From Siphonodentalium dalli (lineage: Eukaryota > Mollusca > Scaphopoda > Gadilida > Siphonodentaliidae), in contig CP136061.1 in the NCBI GenBank assembly GCA_032622095.1, positions 136,485,587-136,549,586 of the forward strand: 64,000 bases of DNA, written 5' to 3'. The notes below the pieces were generated by a model. It was given only the letters and a program-made list of their open reading frames with translations, did not search any database and was not told where the DNA came from. The position numbers and the translations under genes were made by a program. Positions 35,901 to 50,900 of this stretch are shown here, piece after piece. Positions within the stretch are counted from its first letter, which is position 1; each line of letters starts with the position of its first letter.

Positions 35901-38900
35901 ATGCTAAATTCACCCTCTGGAAACCTCATTCTGCAAATGACAGGCTCACTATTTCAAGGCTTGAATGGGATAGCCTCTTGAGTGAACTTGTAATTTTATT
36001 TGGCTATCACATTCATGTTGAAAATTTATTCATGGGTACTATGCTTGCATTTTCTTTCAAAGAAGACCAGAGTTGCTCTCCCTAGTATATGCTGATGTTA
36101 ATGGTACTGCACTACGCACTTATAATAAAGTGGTCTTGTCAATACTATTCCAGGTAAACCCGTGGTTAATCCCACTCCATGTCCAGTCGGACATTTCTGT
36201 CCAGAAGGAACAGTCGCAGCCAAATCATTTGCATGTCCTGAGGGAACATTTGGTCCATATGAATATTACTCGGCTATAGAGAATTGCACTGAGTGTAGTG
36301 CTGGAATGTTCTGTGACTATCCAGGGTTGTCGGCGCCATCTGGTGAATGCTGGGCAGGCTTCTATTGTACAGGTGGGGCATCGTCACCAACACCTGTCTT
36401 GGATAAGGTGAGAATTTTATCTTATTGTTATACTGGTTCCTATGTGTTAGTTAACATAAATGTTTTCTGCAAAATTAATTCAAAGTTTTTGTTTTTATTT
36501 ATGTCAAATTTTCAAGATATTTATTTCTCAGATAACATTTTTCAAATTAATAATTTATCTTCATTGTTGAAGCAGATATTAAACGGACATGTCTCGTTCG
36601 AGCCCCAAAATTATGTATACATAATTTGATAAGAGGTATCTCAAGACATATATGTGGAATATTTCTGAACAAATTTCTTGATATTGCCCTGAAAATATGT
36701 GTTTTGTTTGTTAAAGAGACTGCTTCGTTTGTGTCGGTTGGAATTTTTTAATCTGCTGTTATGTAAAAATAGCACATGTAGACCATGGGAAGAACATCTA
36801 TAGTTGTCTTCGCTTTGAAATGTTTATGGTACTAGATAATTTTGATGATTAAAACAAAGAAAGAGTAGTGCGATTGTAAATTCTTTCTTGTTATATTTAA
36901 AGATAACGCAATATTCCTTTTCTGCAAGTCCCACATTATTCCGATTCCAAAATTATAATGAATACAAATATCGCAATGTGTGTTTACTAGCACAAAATAC
37001 AGGTCAAGTTCGAATTTGGGTTTCGTTCGCCAATTTTCATCCAGAGATATGGTCCATTGTTGAAATTACTACAGGCGTAATTTGCCATGCCCTAGTGATG
37101 CTCTTGTTTATGACTTCAATGCATCTTTCTGGGACATAAAATGTTTACAGAAAGGTAATTATTAATTAATTCATGTAATTATCAACCTATTTCAATACAG
37201 GGAAATATTCAAATGCGAATATTATAAGATGTATTTTGGAGTGAAACCCTCCATATGGCTTTAATTGTTAGGCCAATGCATTCTCTTATATATGCGAGGC
37301 GACCTATGGTCGACTCGCATATATAAGAGAATGCATTGGCACAGGGTATATGGGTTGATACAAAAATCGACCTGGCACTCAAAGGGTTAAGCAATGTTGT
37401 TAATTTGCTTATCTGTTCAGTCTTCGATCAGTATCTTTAATTATCCAGATTTAGGGATGGCCTGAATGTGCTTAAATTTGGTTTGGAATGTTCTTGATAA
37501 AACTGATGGAGATCTATCTATTGGCAAGGCTGTTCTCTATGGGCATGCAGCACCAGGTTACTAAACACTGAATTTATGATCAGGTTCTGTGATTGTTTCC
37601 CCATTTTAATTAAAAATTGGTTTTATACAAAACTAGATCCTTGATTGATTCCAGGAAGGGCTGTTTTCCTTATAAATAACATAGTTTCAATATAATTTCT
37701 TTTAAGGTGGATTTGTTAAACAACATGACTTTCACTGGCAATGACAGATGCCCTGTGGGGTATTACTGTACAAATGGAACAAGCTATCCAATACCGTGTC
37801 CAATTGGAACCTTCTCGACACAACGTGAGGTCTCGTCTCCAGATGGTTGTGAACCTTGTCCTCCCGGAAAATATTGCAACGTCCAGGCTTTTATAAAGGT
37901 CACAGAAGCCGCTAATTGCTCAGCAGGGTATGTGGTTAAAAGCCATTGATAATTTAATCATTTACTGGATTCATGGACAATATGTATCATAATATTCAGA
38001 ATGTACATGGCCTCCCATGTAAATTGATTATAGACGTTGCAACAATATTTAGATCTATATAATCACTTTACTTTACAGACAGATTAACACAATTACATCA
38101 ATGAAAAGATAGAAAACACTGTTCCATCATTTCAGAACATCCATTTTTTTAAACAGAATGATGAAAAAAAATTATGAACACAGTGATACAGAGGAACTAC
38201 AGTAATTGCCCTAATAATCAATTCCTTAACCACAGTAGAATTATGGGTAACTTTTCAGGATTTAGGAAATATGGCCTGTTGCCATTCATCGGAAAGCTCT
38301 CAGTGAGAGCTTTCCGATGAATGGCAACGAGCCATATTTCTGCCATAGGAGTCGATTATTTAGGGCATTACTGCATATTAAAAAAGTATACTAAATTATT
38401 ATTCACAAAATGATTTCAGGAAAATATTGACATTGATTAAAAATATTTACTGTCAGCATGTTTCCACATTCCTCTATCTGGTTATGTTTGTATTACATAT
38501 TTATAATATATACAACGTTTGAAACAAGTCATGTTAATTTTAACCAACATGTTACCTTTAAGCCTGCAATCTCATGAAAATATATTAATTTTATGTTCAC
38601 TGTGCTGTCATTATAGGTATATTTGCACTGGTGGAAGTTCAGTACCTACACCGAATGATATGGTGACCGGATATGCCTGTCCAACTGGTCACTACTGTTT
38701 AGAGGGTGCATTTATAGAACTAGATTGTGAGGTGGGAACATACCAGCCTAATCAGGGCCAGTCCGGCTGCATCACCTGTCCATTGGGTGAAATGTGTCCA
38801 CTCCCAGGAATGAATTACACCATGGATTGCGAGTCAGGTAACAGCAAGTTCTGTTTTACTATCATTCATTCTAAGGAAATAAGCTTTGCCATACGAGAAA

Positions 38901-41900
38901 TATTTTTTATGCACCCTTTTGAAAAAAGGTCTTATTATGTAATCAGTCTGTACGTCTGTCTGTCTAGCCATCTGTCTGTTAACATTTTTGGTTTCCGATC
39001 GATAATTCCAGTTTGGATTATTTGATCTTAACCAAAGTTGGGATGTGTATTTCCCAGCTAAAGATACAGGCCAAGTTCGAATATGGGTTCCGTCCAATTA
39101 TTTTACATGAGTTGCGGCTCTTTTTCAACTTAGAATTTGACTGTCTGTTAACATTTTTGGTTTCCTACCAATAACTCCAGTTTAGATTATTTGATCTGAA
39201 CCAAAGCTGGTATGTGTATTTCCCAGCTAGAGTTACATGTCAAGTTCGAATATAGGTTCAGTCTAATTATTTTCACATGAGTTACAGCCATTTTTCGACT
39301 TAGAATTTGACTGCATTTTGGCATTGAAATTAGGGGTATATCAGATATTCTTAAAATGTAAGCCCAAAATATTATTTTATTTTGTGGTAGTACAATTCGA
39401 AATGGCAATAGGGCATATTTTGCCGTGCCCTAGCGATGCTTTTGTTATTATATGCTCAACAGCGATTTATAAAAAAAATCACGGTTAAATAGATTTCCAT
39501 ATCTCCCAGCTTTCCATTATTTGGTTCTGTAGATGTTTGATCACCAGTTTTACATACCAGATATTAACAATTGGAATTGGAATTCATTGCACTGACTTGG
39601 ATAGTTTGGGTTGAAATAAAATTTCAGTTGGGCATATCAATTCACCATAAAAGTGAATGATGACATATATATAATTTAATAATACTTTCTCCAATTCAGA
39701 TATAAAAGTATACATTGGAATGGTCTATTATTCATCTGGAGGGCTGTTCAGGAAATATAAGCAGATACCAGACAGATATGAACATATAATACAAGTGCAG
39801 AAAGATTCCTTTTCATTGATGAAAAATGTTCAGATAAAAAGTTCAATAAATTGTCTTTGGGTGAAATTTATTATCTGAACATTTCCTAAGTAAACTACTC
39901 GTCAATGAATACTTAGTGAAGAAAATGTTTTTTTATTCTAGCAAACTTGATGTTTATTACATATATGAAAAATTAACCAGCGGAAAATATATGGAGCCGC
40001 ACTGTAGTGTTTTGGGTTACTGATTACCGCACGAGAGCAGATGACAGAAGGATGCACCGATCGGCTCAAGGGGTATATATGTCCTTCGCGCAAATGCGGT
40101 AATCCATAACCAAAATGAATGCGGCTCTCTATTTATTAAATACCCCAATCACAAATTAAAGTGATATTAGTCGGAGCTTTTCTGATTCACATTCATTGTT
40201 TTTGCAATGATTTTTGCATCACAAATCTTCTTAAATTCTCATTATGTCGCTTTTAGCAACGTAATTATGTGTCTCCAGGGAGAGTCCAGGATCACCCTAG
40301 AACGAACTGTACTTTACTAATAACTGCAGCAGGCAGTCTCGAAAAAATCTGCTCAGAGGCGATGGTTATGGGCATGCAACAACTTGGTTTAGTTTAGCCA
40401 TATTTATTTGTCTTAATAAATGTTTACCGTGAAGAGATGTTGGACAATGGGATTAGACGAGAAGACAAACTAGGTACTGATGGGGTTAATAAATAGAAGA
40501 TTCATCAAGAATAATGCCATTATTCCAAGCCTGCAATTATTGTGTCTGTCATTTGTAGAATGAGGTCCCAAGTGGGAGAATCTAGTGATGCTGTCTTACA
40601 AAGTGGGCTAGCATAACCAAATTCACCCTCTGGGGACCTCATCTGCTTAGGCCTCATCTTCTTGGAAGTATCTATATAGTCTGAAATTAACACTGTTTTT
40701 AATTACTTTTAAGATAAAATGCATAATCGATGTGATTAATGGGTGAACATCACCAACTTCAACTTGGGAACTTAAATCTGATAATGAGGTTCCCGGAGGG
40801 TGAATTTGGTGATGCTAGCCCACCATGCTGGATAGCGTCACTAAATTCACCCTCTGGAACCTCAGTCTGCAAATGACAGACACACTATTTGCAGACTTGC
40901 ATTGTTCAGTGTTTTTCTGTTAGCTCCAGATTTGTTCATCCTTATTTCCAGGATATTACTGCCCTTATGGAATTAGCCCACAGCCGTGCCCTCCTGGGAC
41001 TTATAATAACATCTCTGGTGCTTGGAATGTCACACACTGTACTGACTGCTCTGTTGGAAAATATTGTGAAGGATATGCAAACTATGAACCTAGTGGTAAG
41101 TTAGTCTTATCTCTAACATTTTAGTATAATTAAAACCCACTTAATAGTCTATGGTTTTTTGCCATTAGCTTAGAAAGAGCAAATGTAATTAAATTGCATA
41201 ATTACATTAGGGGTGGATCACTTCAATGTGACAGTTGAGCATAGGAATTTTATCACGACAACACGCGACAACATCACAATAAAGTGCCTAATTTTTCACA
41301 ATTTATCCAACACAAAATGCATTGTTGTGTTGAAATATTCTGTTGAGTTGTAATTATAAGGAATAATCTCTGTTCCCAAATATAATTACAAAGTTTAAAG
41401 ACGTTTGCCTAATCACAAACCTTTATAAATTGCTCCGTTGATTTATAAGTTTGTGATTAGGCAAATGTCTTAAAACTGTGTAATTACATTAGGAAACAGA
41501 TTATTCCTTAAATATAACTTCTTCATTGCTGAATGACGTCGTGTGCTGGGACATTGGCGTTCTGGGTATTTTTCAGTGGAAAATTATAATTGGAATATAC
41601 TGAAAACCATAAATCTGACTCCATATAGAGGCTATTATCATTCAGAATCCTGGAACACCATACACTATTTGAAACTTTGAGATGCAATAGATCTGATTCA
41701 CTAATTCCTGAGTTCCAGTTATGAATAATGAGCGACTATTAGTGGACTGAAGTAAGTCCATACTCATTGCGGGGGTATAGCTTACAGCGTGACATTTTAC
41801 ATCCATACTCAGTATGGACATTTAGCAGCCAAGAGGTTAGTTAATAAGATTGTAATTGAATATATGGAACATGTCAGGTTATAATTTTTTTCCCAGTATC

Positions 41901-44900
41901 TGTATTTCCATTTTCATCTGTTCATTCAAATATTTCATATTGTATATCACAAAAATATATTCTAAAGGGGATCCTTACCAAAATAAAATACTTTTTATTC
42001 GAAGACTAAGAGATGTAATTCTTAGGAATCACAAGACAATGTGATCTCATTTGAAGAATATATAATGCTCATGTTCCTTAACATTTGAGTATTTAAATGC
42101 TAGCGACCTCTTAGAATATGTTTTTTAAAGCATTCAAAAGTTCTTCCTTAGCATTTGAATACTTAGGTTGTCTCAAATATGGAATTTATATGGTAAAAGT
42201 TTTGGAAAATTGTTTTTTGAAACTTGCTTTGTTGAAACACAAACACTCTGCATTTCAATAGGTCACTGAATTCAAATATGAATTATCAACAGAGATGTCT
42301 CTTGATAATTAACCAACTTGAATTATATACTGATGAAACTGACTGTTTTCTCTTTAAGGTATATGCGATGGGGGATATTTCTGTGAAGGAGGGGCTTCCA
42401 GCAGTGCCCCCTCAACTGATATAAATTACCCAAACAATGGGCTTTGTCCCGCTGGTCATTACTGCTCACCAGGAACAACTATCCTTAACAAATGTCCTCC
42501 TGGAACATACAGAAATACAACAGGTAACGATAGTTTTGGGGTCTACTTGTTCCAAGACAATTTCAACCATTCAATGACTGTATTGTCATTCATTTATTTA
42601 TAAAAGTATAAAATGGAATTAGGTCTATTCTTCATTTGTTTGGATGTTCAGATCGTATAGTCTGATATATGAGTAGGGAATCCCCTCTGGATTCCTATGT
42701 GCTGCGATGTTCAGCTAATAACTTAAGTTAAGAACTTTTTAACTGAATATTCCTATTAATGAATGAATTGGAATTGTGTTAGTACCCATCAAAAAGTCTT
42801 CAGTTATCAAAATATTAAACAGTACTCTATTACCCCAGTTATTAGATCACACCAACTAATAAACTGCAGCTATTCTACAGCTGTATATGCTTTAGCTTGA
42901 ACAGAACATATTCTGATACTCATCGGCCAAGTCTGCTAATAGTGTGTCTGTCATTTGCAGAATGATGTCACCAGAGGGTGAATTTAGTGATGCTACCCCG
43001 CATAGCGGGCTAGGATCACTAAATTCTCCCTCTGAGGGCCTCATTCTGCTTTGGCCTGCTATGGGAGACCTAGGATCAGATTGAAGTTCCCCAGTTGAAG
43101 TTGGTGATGTTCACCAATTAGTCACCTCGATTATGCATTTTATCTTCTGCAAATTACATGATATAGAAACTTCCCAGAAGGGAAAAAGTAACTAAAAACA
43201 ATGTTAATTTGAGACTATAGATACTTCCTAGAAGATGAGGCCTAAGCAGCATAAGGTCCCCAGAGGGTGAATTTGGTGAAGCTGCCCCGCTGTGCTGGAT
43301 AGCATCACTAAATTCACCCTCTGGATACCTCATTCTGCAAATGACAGACACAATTTGCAGGCTTGACTGAGATTCAAGTTCACTACGCTGCGGTATTTTA
43401 CATCAATCCGAAGTCTGATACTCTATTTGAAGCAACAGGGATTAGCAGGCTTTCACAGTTTGGGTTATAATTCTCCCGGCGATCCACTGGAAATCTTTGC
43501 CATGAATCACCGCGAAATGCTGCAACCCACTGGACGATTTTAGTCAACTTTGGTGCTGGTGAGGTGAATCGGGATACCCCTGAGGAATCAGTGCGGATGT
43601 TATGCTGCAGTTTTTATCTTTAAAATTTTGACTAAAACTGAAACATTAAAAAAAAATTGTTAAATTGATCAATGATTTCAATCTAAAAATTACATTAAAA
43701 GAAAATACAAAATCACAATGACTATTTGTTATCTTCTAGTGTATAATATAGCATGTTTGGAACGAAAAGTGCCAGATGGAAAACGATATAATTTGATATT
43801 GAATTTTCTATGTATTTATTTCACCAATGTTTCTTATCTCGAACAAATTGTGGTATCACAATGGAACTTTGTCGGCTGAAGTTGCACTAAAATAAGTTGA
43901 CATATAATATGTAAAAAAAATTAGAAGAAAAATAACCATCATTGGTAACAAACATGCATCTTGGAAATCCACAAAATCATCCTCTATTGACAAGGGGTAC
44001 GAACGATCTTATTTGAGAAAGCTCTTTATTTCAATGTGTCTACAACTTTTTGGAAACAAAAGCATGAACGCTATTTATCGGACATGACCATAATAGATAT
44101 GTTTCTCGCCTAACAAAAACATAGAAAAAACTCTACATTGTATTTTGAAAGCGATAGCTTGCCATCCACCACTTAGTGCCACACATACTGCACATTCGCC
44201 TATCTGTTTAGATCCTCTAGGAGACAAACCGAAAATATATAACTAAGCCTCTCATATACATGCGCACATCTGATCACTCACCATCTCCGTAATCTATGTG
44301 TGTGTATTAATATATGAAGTCATGCATGTAACAGTTGTTTTAAATATGCCACATCCTAATTGACACCAACTATTTCAAATCATTCCTCAGTAAAAATGAA
44401 AATGAAAACATAGATGCAATAACCATCACTGGTAACTCACATGTATCAGAACAATCCGCAAAATCAACCTCAATTGAAAAATGGTATGTACATGTAAGAT
44501 CATATTTGAAAAAAGCTCTTTATTACAGTGTGTCTACACCTGTTTGAAAATGAAAGCATGTCCCAATTAGAAAAAATGGTGTTATAACATCCGCCGGGGT
44601 ATCCGAGCCCATTTGAAGTGTTAGTATATAGCATTCACGGCGATCCACGGCCACTAAAGTAGCGATGGTCATTGGATCCTAATCTTTTGCACTCAAATTC
44701 ACGGTGATGTCGCCGTGTTTAGATGTCGGCGAGTTGCGGCGATTTTGAGTGGAATGAGGCTGCATCGTCTTGGCGGTACTGTACTTGGCCACTGTAGTAA
44801 TTTGAAACGATAGGTTAGGTTCTCTTAAAGAAAATGTAATCCTTTGATTACTGAAAGTATTATCCCATGCATTTATAATCCATTCAGTAAGGCCACACAA

Positions 44901-47900
44901 AGTCATTTTCCCATTTCTCAGACCCTTGCGCATGGTCCAGAAATGCTGCAAGTACTACCTCTTTATTAGCATTTTATATGTTCGGAACAAAAATTAATCT
45001 GTTCAAAATAATTGTAGTACATTTTTTAAAAACTTGGTCAGATTTTAGATTGATTATACCCATTTCCAGATTCAAATTTCTGATTCTTACACGACCATCA
45101 TGATGAATTGCATCAGCAAACTGAGTAAAAAATATATCTATGATACTTGATTGGGTGATTTTTAATGAAATATATAACAAGGAGAATATAATTAAATAAA
45201 ATTTGCGCACTCGCATGCTTTAAAAACAGTTTTGGCCTGATGAAAAGGAGATTTACTTTCATGGTCTAATCAAAGCGTTCTCTTCAAGCTGGAGCATAGG
45301 TAATTTGTGAAAATTAAGGGTAGTAGTCCAGCACCAAGGATATACGTCTGCATGTTATTCATAGCTTGAATCCTTCTTTTAATGCTGAAAGCTTTCATCT
45401 TATGAAGTATCTTGATGTTATATTATAGGGGGCGTGTACATAGAAGATTGCTCGCCATGTATTGGAGGATATTACTGCCAGGGGGATGGACTTACATGGC
45501 CGACTGGTCTATGTTCCGCTGGATATTATTGTCCTGCTAATGCTACAGTGAGCACAGCCACGCCCACAGAATACAAATGTGACGTTGGATATTATTGTCC
45601 GGAGGGGTCAGCAGAACAGCAGCCATGTCCGTCCGGAGAGTTCCAGAATGATGAGGGACAGGATTTCTGCAGACCGTGCCCAGCGGGATTCTATTGCATA
45701 GGATCGAGTAATCCAGAACAAAAAGTCTGTGAGCCGCACAGTTACTGTCCTCTGGGTTAGTGAAGGCTAAGAGTGTTTTACTGTTTGAAAAGTAATTATG
45801 AAGCATGTAGCATTCAATCCATCATGGATTGATGTTTATCCACTGCTCACTATTGCCTTCATAAAAGCCTGCTTGCTAAATGTTACGTTTATTACCATTT
45901 TTTTTTTTTACATCAACGTAGCTTTATTAGGTCAGCACTATATCTTTGATGACGTAAGTGTATATGCAAATTGCGCAAGTAACTAGGAATAATGTCAACT
46001 GGCCTAAAGCACACAATGGTGATTGGAGCGTTTTTCTCATCCCTAATTTATTGTAATTGATACAAAATGTCAATGTGAAACATCTATAAACTATTAGAAC
46101 AAGGAAAGCTTCAAACAACTATCAAAGAACCTACATATTTTTTTTTCTGCACTCCGGTTTGCCCATGCTGATAACTAAAATATGAAGCTAATGCTATTGC
46201 TCAAAGATACAGATGGCCTCACGATGGTTGTTGCTGTTAAAAAAGTTACATCCATTAAAAAATGACCTAAGCAGAAAGAATATTATAATATAGACATATT
46301 TTGTTCATATACCAATCACAAATATTGCATTAATAGCATGTTATTGTCAAAATGTATGCCTTGTTAGTAAACAAAAGCCATATTATGATACAGTACAGTG
46401 TGTAAAGGGTGTGTGATACACAAAACACTCAACACCGGGGAGACCCCACTATCGGAACTTTGGTTAAAATTGACACCGTATTGTTTACAACATAACGATA
46501 TATCACTTGTTAATCCTTGCCACTCAAGATTTTGATGTTGAATGGGTCACTGTGAATCACTCTCCCAAATTAATTGTCATGGTGTTGAGTGTTTTGCTTA
46601 TCGCACACTCTTTTACATGCTGTATATAAACAAATACTTAGTTTAAACAAAGTGTGTTTTGTGTGTATGATCACATTCATTCTATCATTATACAATACTA
46701 TTAATATATTCTTGAGGAAATTCATAATTTGGTAACTTTTATTCTAAATTATAACTACAACCAAGGCCATCTGTGCCTTTAAACTGATGACTACTTGGGC
46801 GATTTGGCATTTATTGGACTTCGGTGTACCTCACCCAATAGATGCTCAAATCCCCCTCACAGATATAATCAGTTTGAGTGACGGTACTAGCTACATATTC
46901 TATATATATATCAGCACAAGGTAACCACATTTTCTCAAAGAAAATGGTATAAGTGACAGCCCAATCACATTTTTCTGCATTTACAGAAATTATCTGCTTT
47001 GTTAGGCCACGCAAAGCTAATCTCCCATTTCTCAGGCCCTCGATCATTGTTTCCTGCATGTGCAACCTTTTATTCTTGTTTATCTGTCTAGGAAAGTTTT
47101 AATCAGAACGATATAATTGCGGAATGTTTTAGTGCAAATACGCACATAATTGAGACCAAACAGCTCAGATTCATTAAAGAATTGGTATCTATGTTCAACA
47201 TTTGTTAGACACGTGATTGTATCAACTGAATTTTTATGGCCATCTGTTCAGGAAATAATGGCCACAAGCAACTAAAATTAAACCCGGTGTTTTTATCAGA
47301 AGATTATGAAAACTGAGCATATTGAAAAATTGTCAAAAGAAAAATGTCTAGATAATATTTTGTTCTCCTAATTTCCATGGCTGTGGTAGTCATTTTTGAT
47401 AACATGTATTCTCATCCCTGAACATACTTGTTATACCCCCACTCTCGAAGAAAATGGGGGTATACTCGGACAGACAAGGTCCAGACAGTCCAGTCCGTTT
47501 TTATAAACCCTTTTGAAAAAAGGTTGTATTATGTAATCAGTCTGTCCATCTGTCCATCCGTCCTTCCATCCATCCGTTAACATTTTTGGTTTCCGATCGA
47601 TAACTCAAGTTTGGATTATTTTATCTGAACCAAAGTTGGTATGTGTATTTCCCAGCTAAAAGTACAGGCCAAGTTCGATTATGGGTTCTGTCCAATTATT
47701 TTCACATGAGTTACATTTTTCGACTTAGAATTTGACTGTATTTTGGTATTGAAGTTACGGGTATATCAGATATTCTTTGTATGCTCAAATTTATTTTTTA
47801 TTTTGTGGTAGTACAATTTGAAATGGCTAAAGAGCATATTTTGCCATGCCCTAGCAATGCTATTAATCCGTTTAGCCATCCGTCTGGGCAGATATCTCAA

Positions 47901-50900
47901 ACACCGGTTGTCAGATCTGAATGAAATTTGGTATGGATGTTCACTACTATAAGGGCATTCAATGGGGTGTTCTATAATTTTTTCTGGATTTTCCGTTCTA
48001 GAGTTTAATATTCATCTTTGTTTATCTGGAAATGTTTTTTTTGTCTGTCCAAGCAGATATCTCCACCACCGGTTGACGAATCTCAATGAAATTTGCTATG
48101 GATATTCACTACTATGAGTGCAATCAATTTACTGTTCAAACATTTTTTTCCGGTTTTCCATTATAGAGTTATTCATCTTTGTTTATGTGGAATTGTTGGT
48201 TTTTTATCCACATCTCCACCACCAGTTAACAGATACCAATGAAATTTTGTATGGATGTTCACTACTGTGATGGCAATTTTGTTCGTGTTTTCCTTTCTAT
48301 AGTTATTTATCTTTGTTTATATGAAAAGTTGGGTTGTTTCCCACGCCCAAGCAGATATCTTAACCATACTTTGTCAGTTCAAATTTGCCACTGTGGGGAT
48401 ATGCAAGCACCGCCAGAGCAACCTCTTGTTAAATATTTGTCTTCATTCTTCGATGGTGATTAATGACTAGGCTAATTGTCAGAGGGAAAGCGACCTACTA
48501 TCTCCTAAATGGAAACCCTATGTGCACTCCATCATTTTAACATATAACAAATATTAAAAACTATAAATGTTGAGGTTGTAAATGAAAAGACTGGGACAGA
48601 TGGACCATCTCTGAGCATTATTCTCTGCCTAAACATGCATGTAAAAATTAAAATCACCACTCTATTACAGGATCGTCTCGGCCAACTCCCTGTCCAAACG
48701 GAACCTTCACATACAATACAACCACAGGTCTACAGGTAGCAACCGATTGCCTTCCCTGCCAAGCTGGATACTATTGCAGGTGACATAGAATTTTCCACCA
48801 TTTCTTTTTGCTGTTTCTTTTTGATATTTTTAATAGCTTATCATGGAAAACGTTTGAATTTTGTTTTCAGGTGAACTTTCAGCAGTATTTTGATACTAAT
48901 TTTACAAATTTTAAATTTTCTAAAAATAATTTTTGAATGATGATACAAGGTGCAATAACTTCACTCACCCACACAAATGCGACTGCATGTAAAACACTGA
49001 TACAGCATCATATAAATATGATTTAATTTGCACTTTAGATAGAGTATATATGAACATACTGAACACTATTTTAAGACTCGTCTTGCTGTGACTTTGCATT
49101 GAGTAATTTGACATTCATTTTATTTCTCTAAACTAAGGCTAGGGTGTGTAAGAATTAATAGAACTATGTAAAAGTAAGTTTCCATACTAAGGCCATTGAA
49201 AATATATACCTGTGTTATTATATATATATATACATAATTTATTGATGAAAATCATAGAGTTGAACCAAACAATCAATAGAATATCTCTTCCAGTACATTT
49301 ATTCTTCAAATAACAGAATCGTGGATTAATAGGATGTTATGGACTAATGGAATAATAAGGGTGAATTTGTAATGATGCCCTCTGGATGATGAGGGAGGTG
49401 TCTGCGGAAACAAAGTATTTTATTTTTTTGCCAAATCGTTTCAGATCAGGGCAGTTATCAGGAAACTGTTCGGTAGGTCACTACTGTAAAGCTGGAGCTT
49501 TCGACTACACGCCAACGTCAACATCTGACTTCATGTCCTGTCCGTCAAACACAGAATGTGCTGGTTACTGTCCAGTTGCTAACTACTGCCCAGAGGGAAT
49601 TGATGTCCCAATTCCATGTCCAGAACACACATACAGGTCCACCGTTGGTGCATCAGCAATCGATGACTGTGATATCTGTCCCGCTGGGTTCTATTGTCCA
49701 GAAGGTGAGAATCAGAAATATAATCAGATTCTATAACTTTCTATCAAATATTATGGTCAACTTACTTTTTTTTTAGATGTTAACAGGTACATAGCAGTTG
49801 TATTCAATGTTTGTTAACAGGGTCAATCTATTTTCTAGATTCAAAAACTGCAAACTGACCCAACAACATCTTCATGTGGCGAAATATTAATTTCCCATTT
49901 AGTGCAGTTTTTCAGTGTCGGACCAGCAAGATCACTACTAAAATATTGTAGGTCAGACCTCGACTATGATGGAGATTGAATACTGACAGTTTTGCACAGA
50001 ATAATTAACTCTGAAGCCTTTAACCCTTTCATGACTGGAGCTTCCTGAAATTTTGCGAAAACCCTGTGCCAATGCATTCTCTTATATATGCGAGTCTCCC
50101 ATAGGGAGCCTCGCATATATAAGAGAATACATTGGCCTAACAATATTTATCTTGAAACTTGATAGCCAGTGCATTCTCTTATATATGCAAGACTCCCTAT
50201 AGGAGACTCACATATATAAGAGAATGTACTGGAATATGGTCTACAATGCTCCAACAGCGCAGCTCCAGTCATGAAAAGGTTAACCTCTAATGTCAAGCCA
50301 TTGCGTGCTATAGGCCATTGATGTTATAGCCACTTTGTAGCTGCTCTAATGTGCTTGCTGTTGTTTCCCTACAGGTACAGCTGATCCCCTTCCGTGCAGT
50401 GTGGGTCACTATTGTGCAGAAGGGAATGGAACAACTCCATGTCCTCGTCTATCATACAGAGATATAGACGGAGCTGCTTCTGTTAGTGACTGTTACCCGT
50501 GTGAGGCGGGATATTGGTGTAACCACACAGGTATGTTATGTGAGGCCAGACACTTAATGGTCGCTTATTAGAAATTTTATTCTGTCTGTCTATCCATCTG
50601 TTTAAATTTTTTGTTTAAATTCTGACCGATAACTCCAGTTTGGATTATTTGATCTAAACCAAAGTTGGTATGTGTGTTCCCCAGCCAAAAATACAGGTCC
50701 GATTGATAACTCTAGTTTGGATTATTTGATATTAACCATAGTTGGTATGTGTATTTCTCAGCCAAAAATACAGGCCAAGGTAGTTCTAATATAGGTTCAG
50801 TCCAATTATTTTGTCACGGTAAAGCTATTTTGTATACGCCCATTTATAAAAAAAAGGGATACATATGCTTTTTGATTCCTGATGACAACTTTAGATAGTC

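Noticed and set aside
40889-41104. 71-codon plus-strand ORF over exon 10
   Set aside because: It is out of register with the Cys-module frame; the correct frame is supported by motifs and by splice phase.
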